DNA of 64,000 nucleotides from an uncultured Maribacter sp. (GTDB taxonomy: Bacteria; Bacteroidota; Bacteroidia; Flavobacteriales; Flavobacteriaceae): the NCBI RefSeq assembly GCF_947496775.1, contig NZ_CANMDU010000001.1, positions 310,001 to 374,000 of the forward strand, read 5' to 3'. Each line of letters opens with the position of its first letter. Within the stretch, counting starts at the first letter, position 1. The translations under genes and the position numbers were made by a program. The notes under the pieces were generated by a model, which saw nothing but the letters and a program-made list of their open reading frames with translations, was not told the origin of the DNA and did not search any database. This document shows, piece by piece, positions 9,622 to 19,404 of this stretch.

Positions 9622-10119
9622 TTATTCTTCTGAATCGTCTGTTTTAGTTTCTGCTACAGCTACTGGCGGTGTATCAGCCTTTTTAGTTCTACCTCTACGA
9701 GTAGATTTCTTTTTAGCTGGTTTACCTGCATTATAAAGCTCGTTAAAATCAACCAACTCTATCATTGCCATGTCTGCATTATCGCCCAAACGATTACCTA
9801 ATTTGATAATTCTAGTATAACCACCTGGTCTATCGCCAACTTTTTCAGCTACTTCGCTAAAAAGAGTTGTAACAGCATACTTATCTCTTAAATTTTTAAA
9901 AACAATACGTCTGTTATGCGTTCCTTTATCAGCAGTTTTATTATTTTCTGCTTTAGACTTTGTGATTAAAGGTTCTACAAACTGTTTTAAAGCCTTCGCC
10001 TTAGCAACTGTAGTATTAATTCTTTTATGTTCAATTAAGGAACAAGCCATATTAGCTAACATTGCTTTTCTGTGAGCCGCTTTTCTTCCTAAATGATTAA
10101 CTTTTTTACCGTGTCTCAT
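9622..10119 (-). CDS. rplQ: 50S ribosomal protein L17 (bL17)
   Basis: Large-subunit protein near the exit tunnel. The first ~115 residues ([20 protein letters not shown]...) are the conserved L17 domain. A Lys/Arg/Thr-rich tail ([16 protein letters not shown]) and an acidic end extend it to 165 residues, longer than the ~127 of E. coli; such tails are usual in Bacteroidetes. It is the last gene of the alpha-operon block, 55 nt after rpoA, and is followed by the terminator at 9558-9597. Confidence 0.97.
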   Translation of the reverse strand: MRHGKKVNHLGRKAAHRKAMLANMACSLIEHKRINTTVAKAKALKQFVEPLITKSKAENNKTADKGTHNRRIVFKNLRDKYAVTTLFSEVAEKVGDRPGGYTRIIKLGNRLGDNADMAMIELVDFNELYNAGKPAKKKSTRRGRTKKADTPPVAVAETKTDDSEE

Positions 10120-10174
10120 TATATTATTCTATTTTCTTCCTTATCAGAGTTTTTCTCTTCTAACAGAAGCAAAA

Positions 10175-11167
10175 TTAATCTTTATCTAATTTGTATTTGG
10201 ATAAGTCCATTCCGAAACTTAATCCCTTATTAATTACAAGCTCTTCTAACTCTGTTAAAGATTTTTTACCAAAGTTTCTGAATTTCATTAAATCATTTTT
10301 ATTAAAAGAAACTAAGTCTCCTAATGTATCTACTTCCGCAGCTTTTAAACAATTCAACGCTCTGACAGATAAATCCATATCTACAAGCTTAGTCTTTAAC
10401 AACTGACGCATGTGTAATGATTCTTCATCATAAGTTTCCGTTTGAGCAATCTCATCGGCTTCAAGAGTAATTCTCTCATCAGAAAACAACATAAAGTGAT
10501 GTATCAAAACTTTAGCTCCTTCTGTTAAAGCATCTTTTGGATGTATAGATCCGTCAGTTACTATTTCAAAAACCAACTTCTCATAATCCGTCTTTTGCTC
10601 TACCCTAAAGTTTTCAATACTATACTTTACATTTTTGATAGGTGTAAAAATAGAATCGATTGCAATAGTTCCTAGCGCAACACCGGATTTCTTATTTTCC
10701 TCAGCAGGAACATATCCTCTTCCCTTATCAATAGTAATTTCCATATTGATACTAACTTTAGCATCTAAATTACAAATTACCAAATCTGGATTTAGAACCT
10801 GGTAGCCAGAAATAAATTTCTGAAAATCTCCAGCTGTTAATTGATCTTTTCCACTAATAGAAATTGAAACTACTTCTGCTTCAGAATCTTCTATTTGTTT
10901 CTTAAAACGAACTTGTTTTAAATTTAATATTATTTCGGTAACGTCTTCAACAACACCCGGGATAACAGAAAATTCATGCTCTACTTTATCTATTCTAACA
11001 GAAGTAATTGCATAACCTTCTAATGAAGAAAGTAATACCCTTCTTAATGCATTCCCAACCGTTAATCCATAACCTGGTTCTAAAGGACGAAATTCAAATT
11101 TGCCTTCAAAATCAGAGGAATCGATCATTATTACTTTATCGGGTTTCTGAAAATTAAATAATGCCAT
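10175..11167 (-). CDS. rpoA: DNA-directed RNA polymerase subunit alpha
   Basis: Alpha subunit that nucleates RNA polymerase assembly and contacts promoter DNA and activators. The N-terminal domain (about 1-230) includes the [24 protein letters not shown] dimerisation segment. The C-terminal domain (about 255-325) has the helix-hairpin-helix elements [17 protein letters not shown] and [14 protein letters not shown]. The length of 330 is standard. It lies in the conserved order rpsM-rpsK-rpsD-rpoA-rplQ, so it is made along with ribosomal proteins. Confidence 0.98.
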   Translation of the reverse strand: MALFNFQKPDKVIMIDSSDFEGKFEFRPLEPGYGLTVGNALRRVLLSSLEGYAITSVRIDKVEHEFSVIPGVVEDVTEIILNLKQVRFKKQIEDSEAEVVSISISGKDQLTAGDFQKFISGYQVLNPDLVICNLDAKVSINMEITIDKGRGYVPAEENKKSGVALGTIAIDSIFTPIKNVKYSIENFRVEQKTDYEKLVFEIVTDGSIHPKDALTEGAKVLIHHFMLFSDERITLEADEIAQTETYDEESLHMRQLLKTKLVDMDLSVRALNCLKAAEVDTLGDLVSFNKNDLMKFRNFGKKSLTELEELVINKGLSFGMDLSKYKLDKD

Positions 11168-11183
11168 ATTCGATTGGTGTTGT

Positions 11184-11789
11184 TTATTTAGAGTATAACT
11201 CGACTATTAATTGTTCTTTGATATTCTCTGGAATCTGCATTCTTTCTGGCACAGAAACAAATGTTCCTTGCTTAGTTTCAGTATTCCATGTCATCCATTC
11301 ATAAACATTGCTATTTGAAGACAACGCATCCTGAATGGTTTGTAAAGATTTAGATTTTTCTCTTACGCCTACAACATCACCAGCTTTTAATGAATAAGAA
11401 GGTATGTTTACCAATTCTCCATTAACTGTAATATGTCTGTGCGATACTAACTGTCTAGCCCCTCTTCTAGAGTTAGAGATACCCATTCTGAAAACTACGT
11501 TATCTAACCTAGATTCACATAACTGAAGTAACACTTCACCAGTAACTCCTTTACTACTATTTGCCTTAGCAAATATGCCTCTAAATTGACGCTCTAATAT
11601 ACCATAAGTATACTTCGCTTTTTGCTTCTCCATTAACTGGACAGCGTATTCCGATTTTTTTCCACGACGACGGTTATTACCGTGTTGTCCTGGAGGATAA
11701 TTTTTCTTTTCAAAAGACTTATCGTCTCCAAAAATCGCTTCTCCAAACTTACGAGCGATTTTACTTTTTGGTCCTGTATATCTTGCCAT
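11184..11789 (-). CDS. rpsD: 30S ribosomal protein S4 (uS4)
   Basis: Primary 16S rRNA-binding protein, and in many bacteria an autogenous repressor of its operon. The 201-residue protein begins [21 protein letters not shown] and carries the S4 RNA-binding fold around residues 90-150 ([34 protein letters not shown]). It lacks the zinc-binding cysteines seen in some S4 proteins. An 86-nt gap separates it from rpsK upstream, the widest spacing in the alpha block. rpoA follows 16 nt downstream. Confidence 0.98.
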   Translation of the reverse strand: MARYTGPKSKIARKFGEAIFGDDKSFEKKNYPPGQHGNNRRRGKKSEYAVQLMEKQKAKYTYGILERQFRGIFAKANSSKGVTGEVLLQLCESRLDNVVFRMGISNSRRGARQLVSHRHITVNGELVNIPSYSLKAGDVVGVREKSKSLQTIQDALSSNSNVYEWMTWNTETKQGTFVSVPERMQIPENIKEQLIVELYSK

Positions 11790-11875
11790 TTTCTAAAAAT
11801 TTGAAAGTGTGATTATGAATTAAGGCTTATCCTTCGATAATCGTAACTACACGTTTCTATGAAATATTAATTTAA

Positions 11876-12268
11876 TTAAACTCTTCTTCTTTTCGGAGGT
11901 CTACAACCATTATGTGGCATTGGAGTAACATCAATTATTTCTGTTACTTCTATACCTGCATTATGAATAGAACGGATAGCAGATTCTCTACCATTTCCAG
12001 GACCTTTAACGTAAACCTTTACCTTTCTAAGTCCTGCTTCATGAGCAACTTTAGAACAATCTTCAGCAGCTACTTGAGCAGCATAAGGAGTATTCTTTTT
12101 TGAACCTCTAAAACCAAGTTTACCCGCAGACGACCAAGAGATTACATCTCCTTTTTTATTTGTCAACGAAATAATGATATTGTTAAAAGAAGCAGTAACG
12201 TGAGCTTCACCCACAGACTCTACTATAACTTTACGTTTTTTAGTAGATTTAGCATTTGCTTTTGCCAT
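11876..12268 (-). CDS. rpsK: 30S ribosomal protein S11 (uS11)
   Basis: Protein of the 30S platform close to the mRNA exit (E site). The 130-residue sequence contains [33 protein letters not shown] and ends with the conserved basic tail [14 protein letters not shown]. It lies 12 nt downstream of rpsM in the usual alpha-operon order. Confidence 0.98.
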   Translation of the reverse strand: MAKANAKSTKKRKVIVESVGEAHVTASFNNIIISLTNKKGDVISWSSAGKLGFRGSKKNTPYAAQVAAEDCSKVAHEAGLRKVKVYVKGPGNGRESAIRSIHNAGIEVTEIIDVTPMPHNGCRPPKRRRV

Positions 12269-12280
12269 AATACCTAATTA

Positions 12281-12655
12281 TTATTTAGTCGCTTTTTTCT
12301 TGTTAGCAACTGTTTTTCTCTTTCCTTTTCTGGTTCTAGAATTATTCTTAGTTCTTTGACCTCTTAAAGGCAACCCAGATCTATGACGTATTCCTCTATA
12401 ACATCCAATATCCATTAGACGTTTGATGTTTAATTGAGTTTCAGAACGCAATTCTCCTTCTATTGTAAAAGAAGAAACTGCCTCTCTAATACGACTAATT
12501 TCATCATCATTCCAGTCTGATACTTTTGTATCCTCACTTACTTGAGCTATTTTCAAAATCTCTTTAGCTCTACTGTTACCAATTCCAAAAATGTAAGTTA
12601 AGGCAATTACGCCTCTTTTTTGTTTTGGTATGTCTATACCTGCAATTCTTGCCAT
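12281..12655 (-). CDS. rpsM: 30S ribosomal protein S13 (uS13)
   Basis: Protein of the 30S head that contacts tRNA and forms bridges to the large subunit. It has 124 residues. [26 protein letters not shown] is the conserved start, with the helix-two-turn-helix, then [27 protein letters not shown] and a lysine-rich tail. The rpmJ stop codon is only 2 nt upstream, so the two are tightly coupled. Confidence 0.98.
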   Translation of the reverse strand: MARIAGIDIPKQKRGVIALTYIFGIGNSRAKEILKIAQVSEDTKVSDWNDDEISRIREAVSSFTIEGELRSETQLNIKRLMDIGCYRGIRHRSGLPLRGQRTKNNSRTRKGKRKTVANKKKATK

Positions 12656-12657
12656 AA

Positions 12658-12774
12658 CTATCCTTGTCTTTGTTTAAATCTAGGATTCTTTTTGTTGATT
12701 ACATACAACCTGCCTTTTCTTCGCACAATTTTGCACTCGGCACTTCTCTTTTTTATTGATGCTCTAACTTTCAT
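12658..12774 (-). CDS. rpmJ: 50S ribosomal protein L36 (bL36), zinc-free form
   Basis: A 38-codon gene translating to [20 protein letters not shown] followed by [18 protein letters not shown], then TAG. The start ATG is at 12774. The conserved frame MKVRAS...[13 protein letters not shown]...PRFKQRQG identifies L36. Only one cysteine remains of the CxxC...C...H zinc ligands of the classical form, so this is the C-minus (zinc-independent) type. It sits between infA and rpsM, the standard position, which supports it despite its size. Confidence 0.95.
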   Translation of the reverse strand: MKVRASIKKRSAECKIVRRKGRLYVINKKNPRFKQRQG

Positions 12775-12783
12775 CTTTTTATC

Positions 12784-12999
12784 TTAATATCTATAAGTGA
12801 TTCTAGCCTTACTTAAATCATAAGGACTCATTTCTAATTTTACTTTATCGCCTGGAAGCAATTTTATATAATGCATACGCATCTTACCAGAAATATGAGC
12901 CGTTACTACATGTCCGTTCTCTAACTCTACTCTAAACATTGCGTTTGATAATGCTTCGATTATAGAGCCATCTTGTTCTATTGCTGCTTGTTTAGCCAT
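12784..12999 (-). CDS. infA: Translation initiation factor IF-1
   Basis: Small OB-fold protein that blocks the 30S A site during initiation. At 71 residues it is the standard size, starting [32 protein letters not shown] and ending [14 protein letters not shown]. It lies 3 nt after secY and 9 nt before rpmJ. The gene order secY-infA-rpmJ-rpsM is seen in many bacteria; map and adk, sometimes found here, are absent. Confidence 0.98.
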   Translation of the reverse strand: MAKQAAIEQDGSIIEALSNAMFRVELENGHVVTAHISGKMRMHYIKLLPGDKVKLEMSPYDLSKARITYRY

Positions 13000-13002
13000 A
13001 AA

Positions 13003-14361
13003 TTATGCTACTTTTCTGTTTTTACCAGATTTCATTAAACCGTCATAATGCCTATTCAACAAATATGAATTTACTTGCTGCACCGTATCTATAGCAACAC
13101 CTACCATAATTAAAAGTGATGTTCCTCCGTAAAACATTGCCCATCCTGCCTGTACATCCATAAGCTTTACAACGATTGCCGGTAATACAGCAAGCAAAGC
13201 TAAAAATATAGATCCAGGTAACGTAATTAAAGACATTATTTTATCTAAAAAATCTGCAGTTTCTTTACCAGGGCGTGTTCCAGGTATAAACCCTCCACTC
13301 CTTTTTAAATCATCTGCCATTTTATTTGTAGGAACAGTAATAGCCGTATAGAAATAAGTAAATACTATAATTAAAAACGCAAATAAAAGATTATAAGGCA
13401 AACTAAACATTGCCCCTCCTCCTCCAAAATTCAACTGCAACCATTGTCCAAAACTACTATCTTTCAAAAATTCTGCACTTCCAATTAATCCTGGAACAAA
13501 CATAATTGCCTGCGCAAAAATAATAGGCATAACACCCGAAGCATTTAGCTTTAAGGGTATATATTGTCTAGAACCAGCCACATTTTTTTCATAACCTCCA
13601 GAAGCCGTTCTCCTAGCATATTGTACCGGTATTTGACGAGTAGCCATCACTAGTAAAATACTAGCTAATATAACCAAGAACCACACTATTACCTCTACAA
13701 GAATAAACATAAGCCCACCATTGTTATTGGTAGTTCTTGATACAAATTCCTGAACAAATGACTGTGGCAATGTTGCAATAATACCTATCATTATTAACAA
13801 TGAAATACCATTCCCAATTCCTTTATCCGTAATTTTTTCTCCTAACCACATCGCAAACACGCACCCTGTAACTAGAATTATTACTGCAGGAACCATAAAG
13901 TTTAATCCTTTTCCTAAAACAAAAGCACTATCCTGTACACCAAAAGCACCTAAACCATATAAATATGCCGGAGCCTGAACTATACATATCCCTATAGTCA
14001 ACCATCTAGTAATTTGATTAATGGTCTTTCTTCCACTTTCTCCTTCTTTTTGGAGTTTTTGAAGATAAGGAATAGCAATACCCATTAATTGAACAACAAT
14101 CGAAGCCGATATATATGGCATTATACCTAATGCAAAAATAGAAGCCTTTGCAAATGCACCCCCCGTAAAAGCATTAAGCAAACCAAATATACCTTGATCT
14201 GTACTCGAAGCTAACTGCCCAAGTTGCGTTGTATCAATACCCGGAATTGTTATTTGGCAACCAAAACGATAAACCAACAAAAGACCTAAGGTAATAAGTA
14301 TTCTATTCCTTAGCTCTTCTATCTTCCAAATATTGGATAATGTTTCGAAAAAATTCTTCAT
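13003..14361 (-). CDS. secY: Protein translocase subunit SecY
   Basis: Core channel of the Sec translocon in the inner membrane. The 452-residue protein has about ten hydrophobic helices. Family sequence marks include the plug/TM2 region FGLLNAFTGGAFAKASIFALGIMPYISASIVVQL, the cytoplasmic loop TADFLDKI with GTRPGKET just before it, and the C-terminal NSYLLNRHYDGLMK. It sits between rplO and infA, so the translocon channel is made together with ribosomal proteins. Confidence 0.98.
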   Translation of the reverse strand: MKNFFETLSNIWKIEELRNRILITLGLLLVYRFGCQITIPGIDTTQLGQLASSTDQGIFGLLNAFTGGAFAKASIFALGIMPYISASIVVQLMGIAIPYLQKLQKEGESGRKTINQITRWLTIGICIVQAPAYLYGLGAFGVQDSAFVLGKGLNFMVPAVIILVTGCVFAMWLGEKITDKGIGNGISLLIMIGIIATLPQSFVQEFVSRTTNNNGGLMFILVEVIVWFLVILASILLVMATRQIPVQYARRTASGGYEKNVAGSRQYIPLKLNASGVMPIIFAQAIMFVPGLIGSAEFLKDSSFGQWLQLNFGGGGAMFSLPYNLLFAFLIIVFTYFYTAITVPTNKMADDLKRSGGFIPGTRPGKETADFLDKIMSLITLPGSIFLALLAVLPAIVVKLMDVQAGWAMFYGGTSLLIMVGVAIDTVQQVNSYLLNRHYDGLMKSGKNRKVA

Positions 14362-14377
14362 AGTGTCTCTTATATTC

Positions 14378-14830
14378 TTATAAACTTATAGCTTCACCTC
14401 CAGCTGCTTCAATTGCCGCTTTTGCCGTTGCTGTAAATTTATGAACCGATATTTTCAGTGAAGCTTTTAATTCACCCCCACCTAATATCTTTACTAAATC
14501 ATTTTTACCTACTAAACCGTTTTCCACTAAAGCATCAAAAGTAACTTGATCTTTAATAACTTTCTTTTCCACTAATTCCTGTAACGTAGAAAGATTAATG
14601 CCTTTGTATTCTTTACGGTTAATATTGGTAAAACCAAATTTAGGTACACGTCTTTGCAGTGGCATTTGACCACCTTCAAAACCTATCTTTTTAGAATAAC
14701 CAGATCTAGATTTTGCACCTTTATGTCCTCTAGCTGCAGTACCACCCTTACCTGATCCTTGACCTCTACCTATACGCTTACCATCTCTACTAATAGAACC
14801 TTCAGCTGGTTTTAGATTACTTAAATTCAT
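14378..14830 (-). CDS. rplO: 50S ribosomal protein L15 (uL15)
   Basis: Late-assembly large-subunit protein. The 150-residue sequence has the typical basic N-terminus (MNLSNLKPAEGSISRDGKRIGRGQGSG, KGGTAARGHKG) and the C-terminal globular domain (VKILGGGELKASLKISVHKFT). It lies between rpmD and secY in the spc block. Confidence 0.98.
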   Translation of the reverse strand: MNLSNLKPAEGSISRDGKRIGRGQGSGKGGTAARGHKGAKSRSGYSKKIGFEGGQMPLQRRVPKFGFTNINRKEYKGINLSTLQELVEKKVIKDQVTFDALVENGLVGKNDLVKILGGGELKASLKISVHKFTATAKAAIEAAGGEAISL

Positions 14831-14845
14831 TACACTAATTATATA

Positions 14846-15025
14846 TTAAGCTTCTTCTGTAGAAACTAAGTGTTTAACTTTATTTATCATACCTAGAACA
14901 CTCGGAGTAGCATCATGCTCAACTACCTGTCCTATTCTTTTTAAACCAAGGGCCTCTAAAGTTCTCTTTTGGTTCTGTGGTCTTTTAATACCACTACGTA
15001 ATTGTTTTACTTTAATCTTTGCCAT
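14846..15025 (-). CDS. rpmD: 50S ribosomal protein L30 (uL30)
   Basis: A 59-residue protein, MAKIKVKQLRSGIKRPQNQK followed by RTLEALGLKRIGQVVEHDAT and PSVLGMINKVKHLVSTEEA, then TAA. The pattern IKRPQNQKRTLEALGLKRIG...SVLGMINKVKHLV is the L30 ferredoxin-like fold. It has ATG at 15025 and is placed between rpsE and rplO exactly as in other spc operons. Confidence 0.96.
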   Translation of the reverse strand: MAKIKVKQLRSGIKRPQNQKRTLEALGLKRIGQVVEHDATPSVLGMINKVKHLVSTEEA

Positions 15026-15040
15026 AATATCCTTCTATTA

Positions 15041-15565
15041 CTAACCTTTAAAAACTTTTTCTAAAGAAACACCTCTTTCTTGAGCTATTGACTTAGCATC
15101 TCTCAATTGCAACAAAGCATCAAAAGTTGCCTTAACTACATTATGTGGATTAGAAGAACCTTGAGATTTAGATAATACATCTTGAACTCCCACTGCTTCT
15201 AATACCGCTCTAACAGCACCACCAGCAATAACACCAGTACCATGAGAAGCTGGCTGAATATAAACTCTAGCACCTCCAAATTTACCCTTCTGCTCGTGCG
15301 GTACAGTTCCCTTATTTAATGGAATACGCACTAAGTTCTTCTTAGCATCTTCAATCGCTTTAGCAATTCCAGTTGCAACCTCCTTAGATTTACCAAGACC
15401 GTGTCCTACAACACCATTTTCATCACCAACAACAACTATCGCTGAAAAGCCAAAAGCTCTACCACCTTTAGTTACTTTAGTAACCCTTTGTACACCTACT
15501 AACCTATCTTTTAAGTCTAAACCTCCTGGTTTAACTGTTTCTACGTTTTTATATTTCTGAAACAT
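15041..15565 (-). CDS. rpsE: 30S ribosomal protein S5 (uS5)
   Basis: Protein near the mRNA entry site, with roles in fidelity and helicase activity. The 174-residue protein contains the S5 N-terminal domain ([46 protein letters not shown]) and the S5 C-terminal domain ([31 protein letters not shown]). It lies between rplR and rpmD. Confidence 0.98.
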   Translation of the reverse strand: MFQKYKNVETVKPGGLDLKDRLVGVQRVTKVTKGGRAFGFSAIVVVGDENGVVGHGLGKSKEVATGIAKAIEDAKKNLVRIPLNKGTVPHEQKGKFGGARVYIQPASHGTGVIAGGAVRAVLEAVGVQDVLSKSQGSSNPHNVVKATFDALLQLRDAKSIAQERGVSLEKVFKG

Positions 15566-15573
15566 AATGTTAA

Positions 15574-15927
15574 TTAGAATTTAAGTCCTGCTTCTCTTGC
15601 GCCTTCCGCTAAAGATTTTACTCTACCATGGTATAAATTTCCTCCTCTATCAAAAGCAACTTTATCCACTCCTGCTTTTAACGATTTTTCAGCGATAGCC
15701 TTACCAACAAGACCTGCTATTTCAGATTTACTTCCTTTAGATTCAATATCTTTATCTCTAGAAGACGCTGCCGCTAAAGTAATCCCTTTAACATCATCAA
15801 TTAATTGAGCATAAATCTCACTATTACTTCTAAAAATTGAAAGTCTTGGTCTTTCAGCTGTTCCAGAAGAAACCTTACGTATTCTTCTACGAATTCTATA
15901 TTTTCTTTGTGTCTTTGATAACTTCAT
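15574..15927 (-). CDS. rplR: 50S ribosomal protein L18 (uL18)
   Basis: 5S rRNA-binding protein of the central protuberance. It has 117 residues, with a basic N-terminus ([31 protein letters not shown]) and the conserved C-terminal [26 protein letters not shown]. It lies 10 nt after rplF and 8 nt before rpsE. Confidence 0.98.
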   Translation of the reverse strand: MKLSKTQRKYRIRRRIRKVSSGTAERPRLSIFRSNSEIYAQLIDDVKGITLAAASSRDKDIESKGSKSEIAGLVGKAIAEKSLKAGVDKVAFDRGGNLYHGRVKSLAEGAREAGLKF

Positions 15928-15937
15928 AATACTTTTA

Positions 15938-16480
15938 TTAAGCTGATTTACCGGCTTTTCTTCTTAAAATTTCTCCAACAAACTTAATACCCTTTCCTTT
16001 GTAAGGCTCCGGCTTACGGAAAGATCTAATTTTAGCAGCGATTTGACCAACTAATTGTTTATCGTGAGATGTTAATTTCACTATTGGATTTTTACCTTTT
16101 TCAGAAATAGTCTCAACTTTAACCTCTGGAGCCAAATCAATAACTATATTATGTGAAAACCCTAAAGCCAAATCTAACTTTTGACCTTGATTGCTTGCTC
16201 TATAACCTACACCAACCAATTCAAGTTCTTTAGTCCATCCCGAAGACACACCATTAACCATATTCAAAACTAACGATCTATACAAACCATGTTTTGCTTT
16301 ACTTTCCTTAGAATCAGAAGGTCTTGTAACATAAACCTGACCATCCTCTACTTTCACCTCTACTGATGAAAACTCTTGGGTTAACTCCCCCAATTTACCT
16401 TTTACAGCTATTACATTATCTTTAACCTCTACGGTTACGCCTTCTGGAATCGCTACTGGATTATTACCTATTCTAGACAT
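15938..16480 (-). CDS. rplF: 50S ribosomal protein L6 (uL6)
   Basis: Two-domain 23S rRNA-binding protein near the factor-binding site. It has 180 residues, starting [19 protein letters not shown]. The second domain contains [24 protein letters not shown], and the signature [24 protein letters not shown] closes the protein. Order rpsH-rplF-rplR is standard. Confidence 0.98.
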   Translation of the reverse strand: MSRIGNNPVAIPEGVTVEVKDNVIAVKGKLGELTQEFSSVEVKVEDGQVYVTRPSDSKESKAKHGLYRSLVLNMVNGVSSGWTKELELVGVGYRASNQGQKLDLALGFSHNIVIDLAPEVKVETISEKGKNPIVKLTSHDKQLVGQIAAKIRSFRKPEPYKGKGIKFVGEILRRKAGKSA

Positions 16481-16497
16481 TTTCTAAATCTTTTTTA

Positions 16498-16896
16498 TTA
16501 ATATACGTAGCATAAAACTTCACCACCTACATTTTCAGTTTTGGCTTGCTTACTAGTCATTACTCCATGCGAAGTTGAAACAATTGCTACACCTAATCCA
16601 TTAAGAACTCTAGGTAAATCCACCGATCCAGCATACTTACGTAAACCTGGCTTACTAACGCGCTGCAATTTCTTAATTACAGGTTCTTTAGTTACCTTAT
16701 TATACTTTAAAGCTATTTTAATTGAGCCCTGTACTTTATCTTCCTGAAACTTGTAACTTAAAATATATCCTTGATCGAATAATATTTTAGTAATTTCTTT
16801 TTTAACGTTAGAAGCTGGTATCTCTACCACTCTATGCCCTGCTCTACTGGCATTTCTAATTCTAGTTAAATAATCTGCTATAGTATCTGTTACCAT
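16498..16896 (-). CDS. rpsH: 30S ribosomal protein S8 (uS8)
   Basis: Central 16S rRNA-binding assembly protein; in E. coli also the autogenous repressor of the spc operon. The 132-residue protein starts MVTDTIADYLTRIRNASRAGH and ends with the S8 signature GLGVAIVSTSHGVMTSKQAKTENVGGEVLCYVY. A 65-nt gap with a small inverted repeat separates it from rpsN upstream, wider than its neighbours' gaps. Confidence 0.98.
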   Translation of the reverse strand: MVTDTIADYLTRIRNASRAGHRVVEIPASNVKKEITKILFDQGYILSYKFQEDKVQGSIKIALKYNKVTKEPVIKKLQRVSKPGLRKYAGSVDLPRVLNGLGVAIVSTSHGVMTSKQAKTENVGGEVLCYVY

Positions 16897-16915
16897 ATTT
16901 ATTAATTGCGGAGAC

Positions 16916-16940
16916 GGTTTTTGGTATTATCACCAAACCT
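16916..16940 (-). other. Small inverted repeat between rpsN and rpsH
   Basis: In the mRNA sense, GGTTTGGT and ACCAAAAACC can pair around a GATAAT loop, with a small bulge. No T-run follows, so it is not a terminator. It may be an RNA element in the spc transcript; function unknown. Confidence 0.35.
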
Positions 16941-16961
16941 GAAACCAATTTATATTCAATT

Positions 16962-17231
16962 TTACCAGCTAGCCTTTTTAACACCAGGTATTAACCCTTG
17001 ATTAGCCATCTCTCTAAAAGTAACTCTTGAAATACCAAAAGTTCTCATATACCCTTTAGGCCTACCTGTTAACTTACAACGATTATGCATACGTACTGGT
17101 GATGCATTTTTTGGTAACTTTTGCAAAGCTTCGAAATCACCAGCTTCTTTTAAAGCTTTTCTTTTCTCAGCATATTTAGCAACAGTCTTCGCCCTTTTTC
17201 TTTCACGGGCTTTCATTGATTCTTTAGCCAT
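16962..17231 (-). CDS. rpsN: 30S ribosomal protein S14 (uS14), zinc-free long form
   Basis: Protein of the 30S head, assembled late. The 89-residue form ([20 protein letters not shown]...) lacks the CxxC-x12-CxxC zinc site of the short type; only one Cys remains, in [21 protein letters not shown]. Together with the zinc-free L36 this means neither of these two ribosomal proteins carries its classical zinc site. The gene lies 1 nt from rplE. Confidence 0.97.
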   Translation of the reverse strand: MAKESMKARERKRAKTVAKYAEKRKALKEAGDFEALQKLPKNASPVRMHNRCKLTGRPKGYMRTFGISRVTFREMANQGLIPGVKKASW

Positions 17232-17232
17232 A

Positions 17233-17784
17233 CTACTTCTTTTTAAAAGGTAATCCTAATTCTGTTAATAATGATTTTGCTTCTTTATCGGTATTCGCAG
17301 AAGTTACAAAAGTAATATCCATTCCGTTAATTCTATTGATTTTATCAATATTAATTTCAGGAAAAATAATTTGTTCAGTAATACCTAAGCTATAATTTCC
17401 TCTACCATCAAAACCAGTAGCTTTAATACCTTGAAAATCACGTACTCGTGGCAAAGCACTTGTAACCAATCTATCTAAGAACTCATACATTCTTTCTCCA
17501 CGTAAAGTAACTTTTGCCCCAATTGGCATACCCTTACGTAATTTAAAAGAAGCAACATCCTTCTTTGACAAAGTCGCTACTGCCTTTTGCCCAGTAATAA
17601 TAGTCATTTCATCAACCGCATGATCAATTAACTTCTTATCAGCAACTGCAGCTCCAACTCCTCTACTTACTACTATTTTCTGTAACTTAGGAACTTGCAT
17701 TACATTTTTATAACCAAACTCCTCTTTTAAAGCGCCAACAATACGCTCTGTATATTCCGTTTTTAATCTTGCAACGTAAGCCAT
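17233..17784 (-). CDS. rplE: 50S ribosomal protein L5 (uL5)
   Basis: 5S rRNA-binding protein of the central protuberance contacting P-site tRNA. It has 183 residues. Marks are [51 protein letters not shown] and [25 protein letters not shown]. The start ATG is 2 nt after the rplX stop. Confidence 0.98.
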   Translation of the reverse strand: MAYVARLKTEYTERIVGALKEEFGYKNVMQVPKLQKIVVSRGVGAAVADKKLIDHAVDEMTIITGQKAVATLSKKDVASFKLRKGMPIGAKVTLRGERMYEFLDRLVTSALPRVRDFQGIKATGFDGRGNYSLGITEQIIFPEINIDKINRINGMDITFVTSANTDKEAKSLLTELGLPFKKK

Positions 17785-17786
17785 AA

Positions 17787-18101
17787 CTAAATTACTTCCT
17801 TAGATTTTTTAGAAACTCTCACTTTTTTTCCATCCTTTACTTCATAACCAACCCTTGTAGTCTCGCCAGTTTTGGCATCTATCAAAGAAAGATTTGAAAT
17901 ATGAATAGGAGCTTCTTTTTTAACAATTCCTCCTTGAGGATTCTTTGCACTAGGCTTTTCATGCTTAGACACCATATTAGCACCTTCAACAATTGCCTTA
18001 TTTTTTCCTACATTAACACTTAAAACTTTACCTTCTGTACCTTTATGGTCGCCAGCAGTAATTTTTACAGTATCTCCTGTTTTAATTTTTAACTTTTTCA
18101 T
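17787..18101 (-). CDS. rplX: 50S ribosomal protein L24 (uL24)
   Basis: Assembly initiator protein with a KOW motif ([25 protein letters not shown]) at the N-terminus. The 104-residue protein continues with [32 protein letters not shown], as in family members. It is located between rplN and rplE. Confidence 0.98.
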   Translation of the reverse strand: MKKLKIKTGDTVKITAGDHKGTEGKVLSVNVGKNKAIVEGANMVSKHEKPSAKNPQGGIVKKEAPIHISNLSLIDAKTGETTRVGYEVKDGKKVRVSKKSKEVI

Positions 18102-18114
18102 CGTACTGAATATA

Positions 18115-18483
18115 TTATAGTACCTCAGGGGCTAATGATACAATCTTCATAAATTGTCTATCACGAAGTTCTCTAGCTACAGGTCCAAAAACACGTGTAC
18201 CTCTCATTTCACCTGTAGGATTTAACAATACACACGCATTATCATCAAAACGTATATACGAACCATCAGGTCTTCTAACTTCCTTCTTAGTTCTAACAAC
18301 TACTGCTGTAGAAACTGCTCCTTTTTTAATACCTGCGTTTGGAGTTGCCTCCTTAACAGTAACGACAATCTTATCGCCAATAGAAGCATATCTTCTTTTT
18401 GTACCTCCGAGAACTCGAATAGTCAAAACTTCTTTTGCTCCGGTATTATCCGCTACCTTTAGTCTAGATTCTTGCTGTAACAT
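18115..18483 (-). CDS. rplN: 50S ribosomal protein L14 (uL14)
   Basis: Beta-barrel protein at the subunit interface. The 122-residue sequence is strongly conserved: [64 protein letters not shown] and [28 protein letters not shown]. It lies 1 nt downstream of rpsQ. Confidence 0.98.
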   Translation of the reverse strand: MLQQESRLKVADNTGAKEVLTIRVLGGTKRRYASIGDKIVVTVKEATPNAGIKKGAVSTAVVVRTKKEVRRPDGSYIRFDDNACVLLNPTGEMRGTRVFGPVARELRDRQFMKIVSLAPEVL

Positions 18484-18484
18484 A

Positions 18485-18742
18485 TTATTTAGCTCTTTCT
18501 AAGATTTCTACTAATCTCCAACACTTGTTCTTGCTCAAAGGACGAGTTTCCATAATTTTGACTTTATCGCCAATATTACAATCGTTCTTTTCATCGTGCG
18601 CAACATATTTCTTTGTCTTTAACACGAACTTACCGTACATAGGATGCTTAACTCTTTTAACTTCAGCAACAACAATAGATTTCTCCATTTTATCACTAGT
18701 TACTACTCCTACTCTTTCTTTTCTTAAGTTTCTTTTTTCCAT
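18485..18742 (-). CDS. rpsQ: 30S ribosomal protein S17 (uS17)
   Basis: OB-fold 16S rRNA-binding protein acting early in assembly. It has 85 residues, [39 protein letters not shown], with the S17 signature [23 protein letters not shown]. It lies between rpmC and rplN. Confidence 0.98.
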   Translation of the reverse strand: MEKRNLRKERVGVVTSDKMEKSIVVAEVKRVKHPMYGKFVLKTKKYVAHDEKNDCNIGDKVKIMETRPLSKNKCWRLVEILERAK

Positions 18743-18755
18743 AAAGCAGAACCAA

Positions 18756-18947
18756 TTATTGGTTGTCCCTATTAGTTAATTCCGTAGCCAATTTAGCTAC
18801 TGTTCTTCTAACTTTTCTTATTTGAAGTGGATTCTCTAGAGGGGTTACAAAATGTGCAATCTTTAAATCAGCATGAAGCTTTTTTAACTCTACCAACTTC
18901 TCCGTAAGTTCCTGGTCAGACAATTCTTTTATTTCTTGTTTTTTCAT
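18756..18947 (-). CDS. rpmC: 50S ribosomal protein L29 (uL29)
   Basis: Short helical protein near the exit tunnel. Its 63 residues form a helical hairpin, [57 protein letters not shown]. It is positioned between rplP and rpsQ, as is standard. Confidence 0.97.
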   Translation of the reverse strand: MKKQEIKELSDQELTEKLVELKKLHADLKIAHFVTPLENPLQIRKVRRTVAKLATELTNRDNQ

Positions 18948-18958
18948 GATTCCTACGT

Positions 18959-19384
18959 TTATTTCTGGTCCGTATAATCTCTAGCCACTATAAATTTTGT
19001 TTTAACAGGCAATTTTTGTGCCGCCAAACGCAATGCTTCTTTAGCTATATCTATTGATACTCCTGCTATTTCAAACAAAACTCTTCCTGGTTTCACAACA
19101 GCCACGAAATATTCTGGAGCACCCTTACCTTTACCCATACGTACCTCTAAAGGCTTTTTAGTAATAGGCTTATCCGGGAATATTTTAATCCATAATTGCC
19201 CTTCCCTTTTCATATATCTAGTTGCAGCGATACGCGCAGCTTCAATCTGACGGGAAGTTAAAAAAGATGTATCCAAGGACTTTATACCGAACATACCATT
19301 TGAAAGCAGATGCCCTCTTCCGGCATTACCCTTCATACGGCCTTTCTGCATTTTACGAAACTTCGTTCTTTTTGGTTGTAACAT
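18959..19384 (-). CDS. rplP: 50S ribosomal protein L16 (uL16)
   Basis: Late-assembly protein by the A site and peptidyl transferase centre. The 141-residue protein starts [24 protein letters not shown] and contains the signature [44 protein letters not shown]. It lies between rpsC and rpmC. Confidence 0.98.
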   Translation of the reverse strand: MLQPKRTKFRKMQKGRMKGNAGRGHLLSNGMFGIKSLDTSFLTSRQIEAARIAATRYMKREGQLWIKIFPDKPITKKPLEVRMGKGKGAPEYFVAVVKPGRVLFEIAGVSIDIAKEALRLAAQKLPVKTKFIVARDYTDQK

Positions 19385-19404
19385 TTTCTTACTTCTTTAA
19401 AAAA

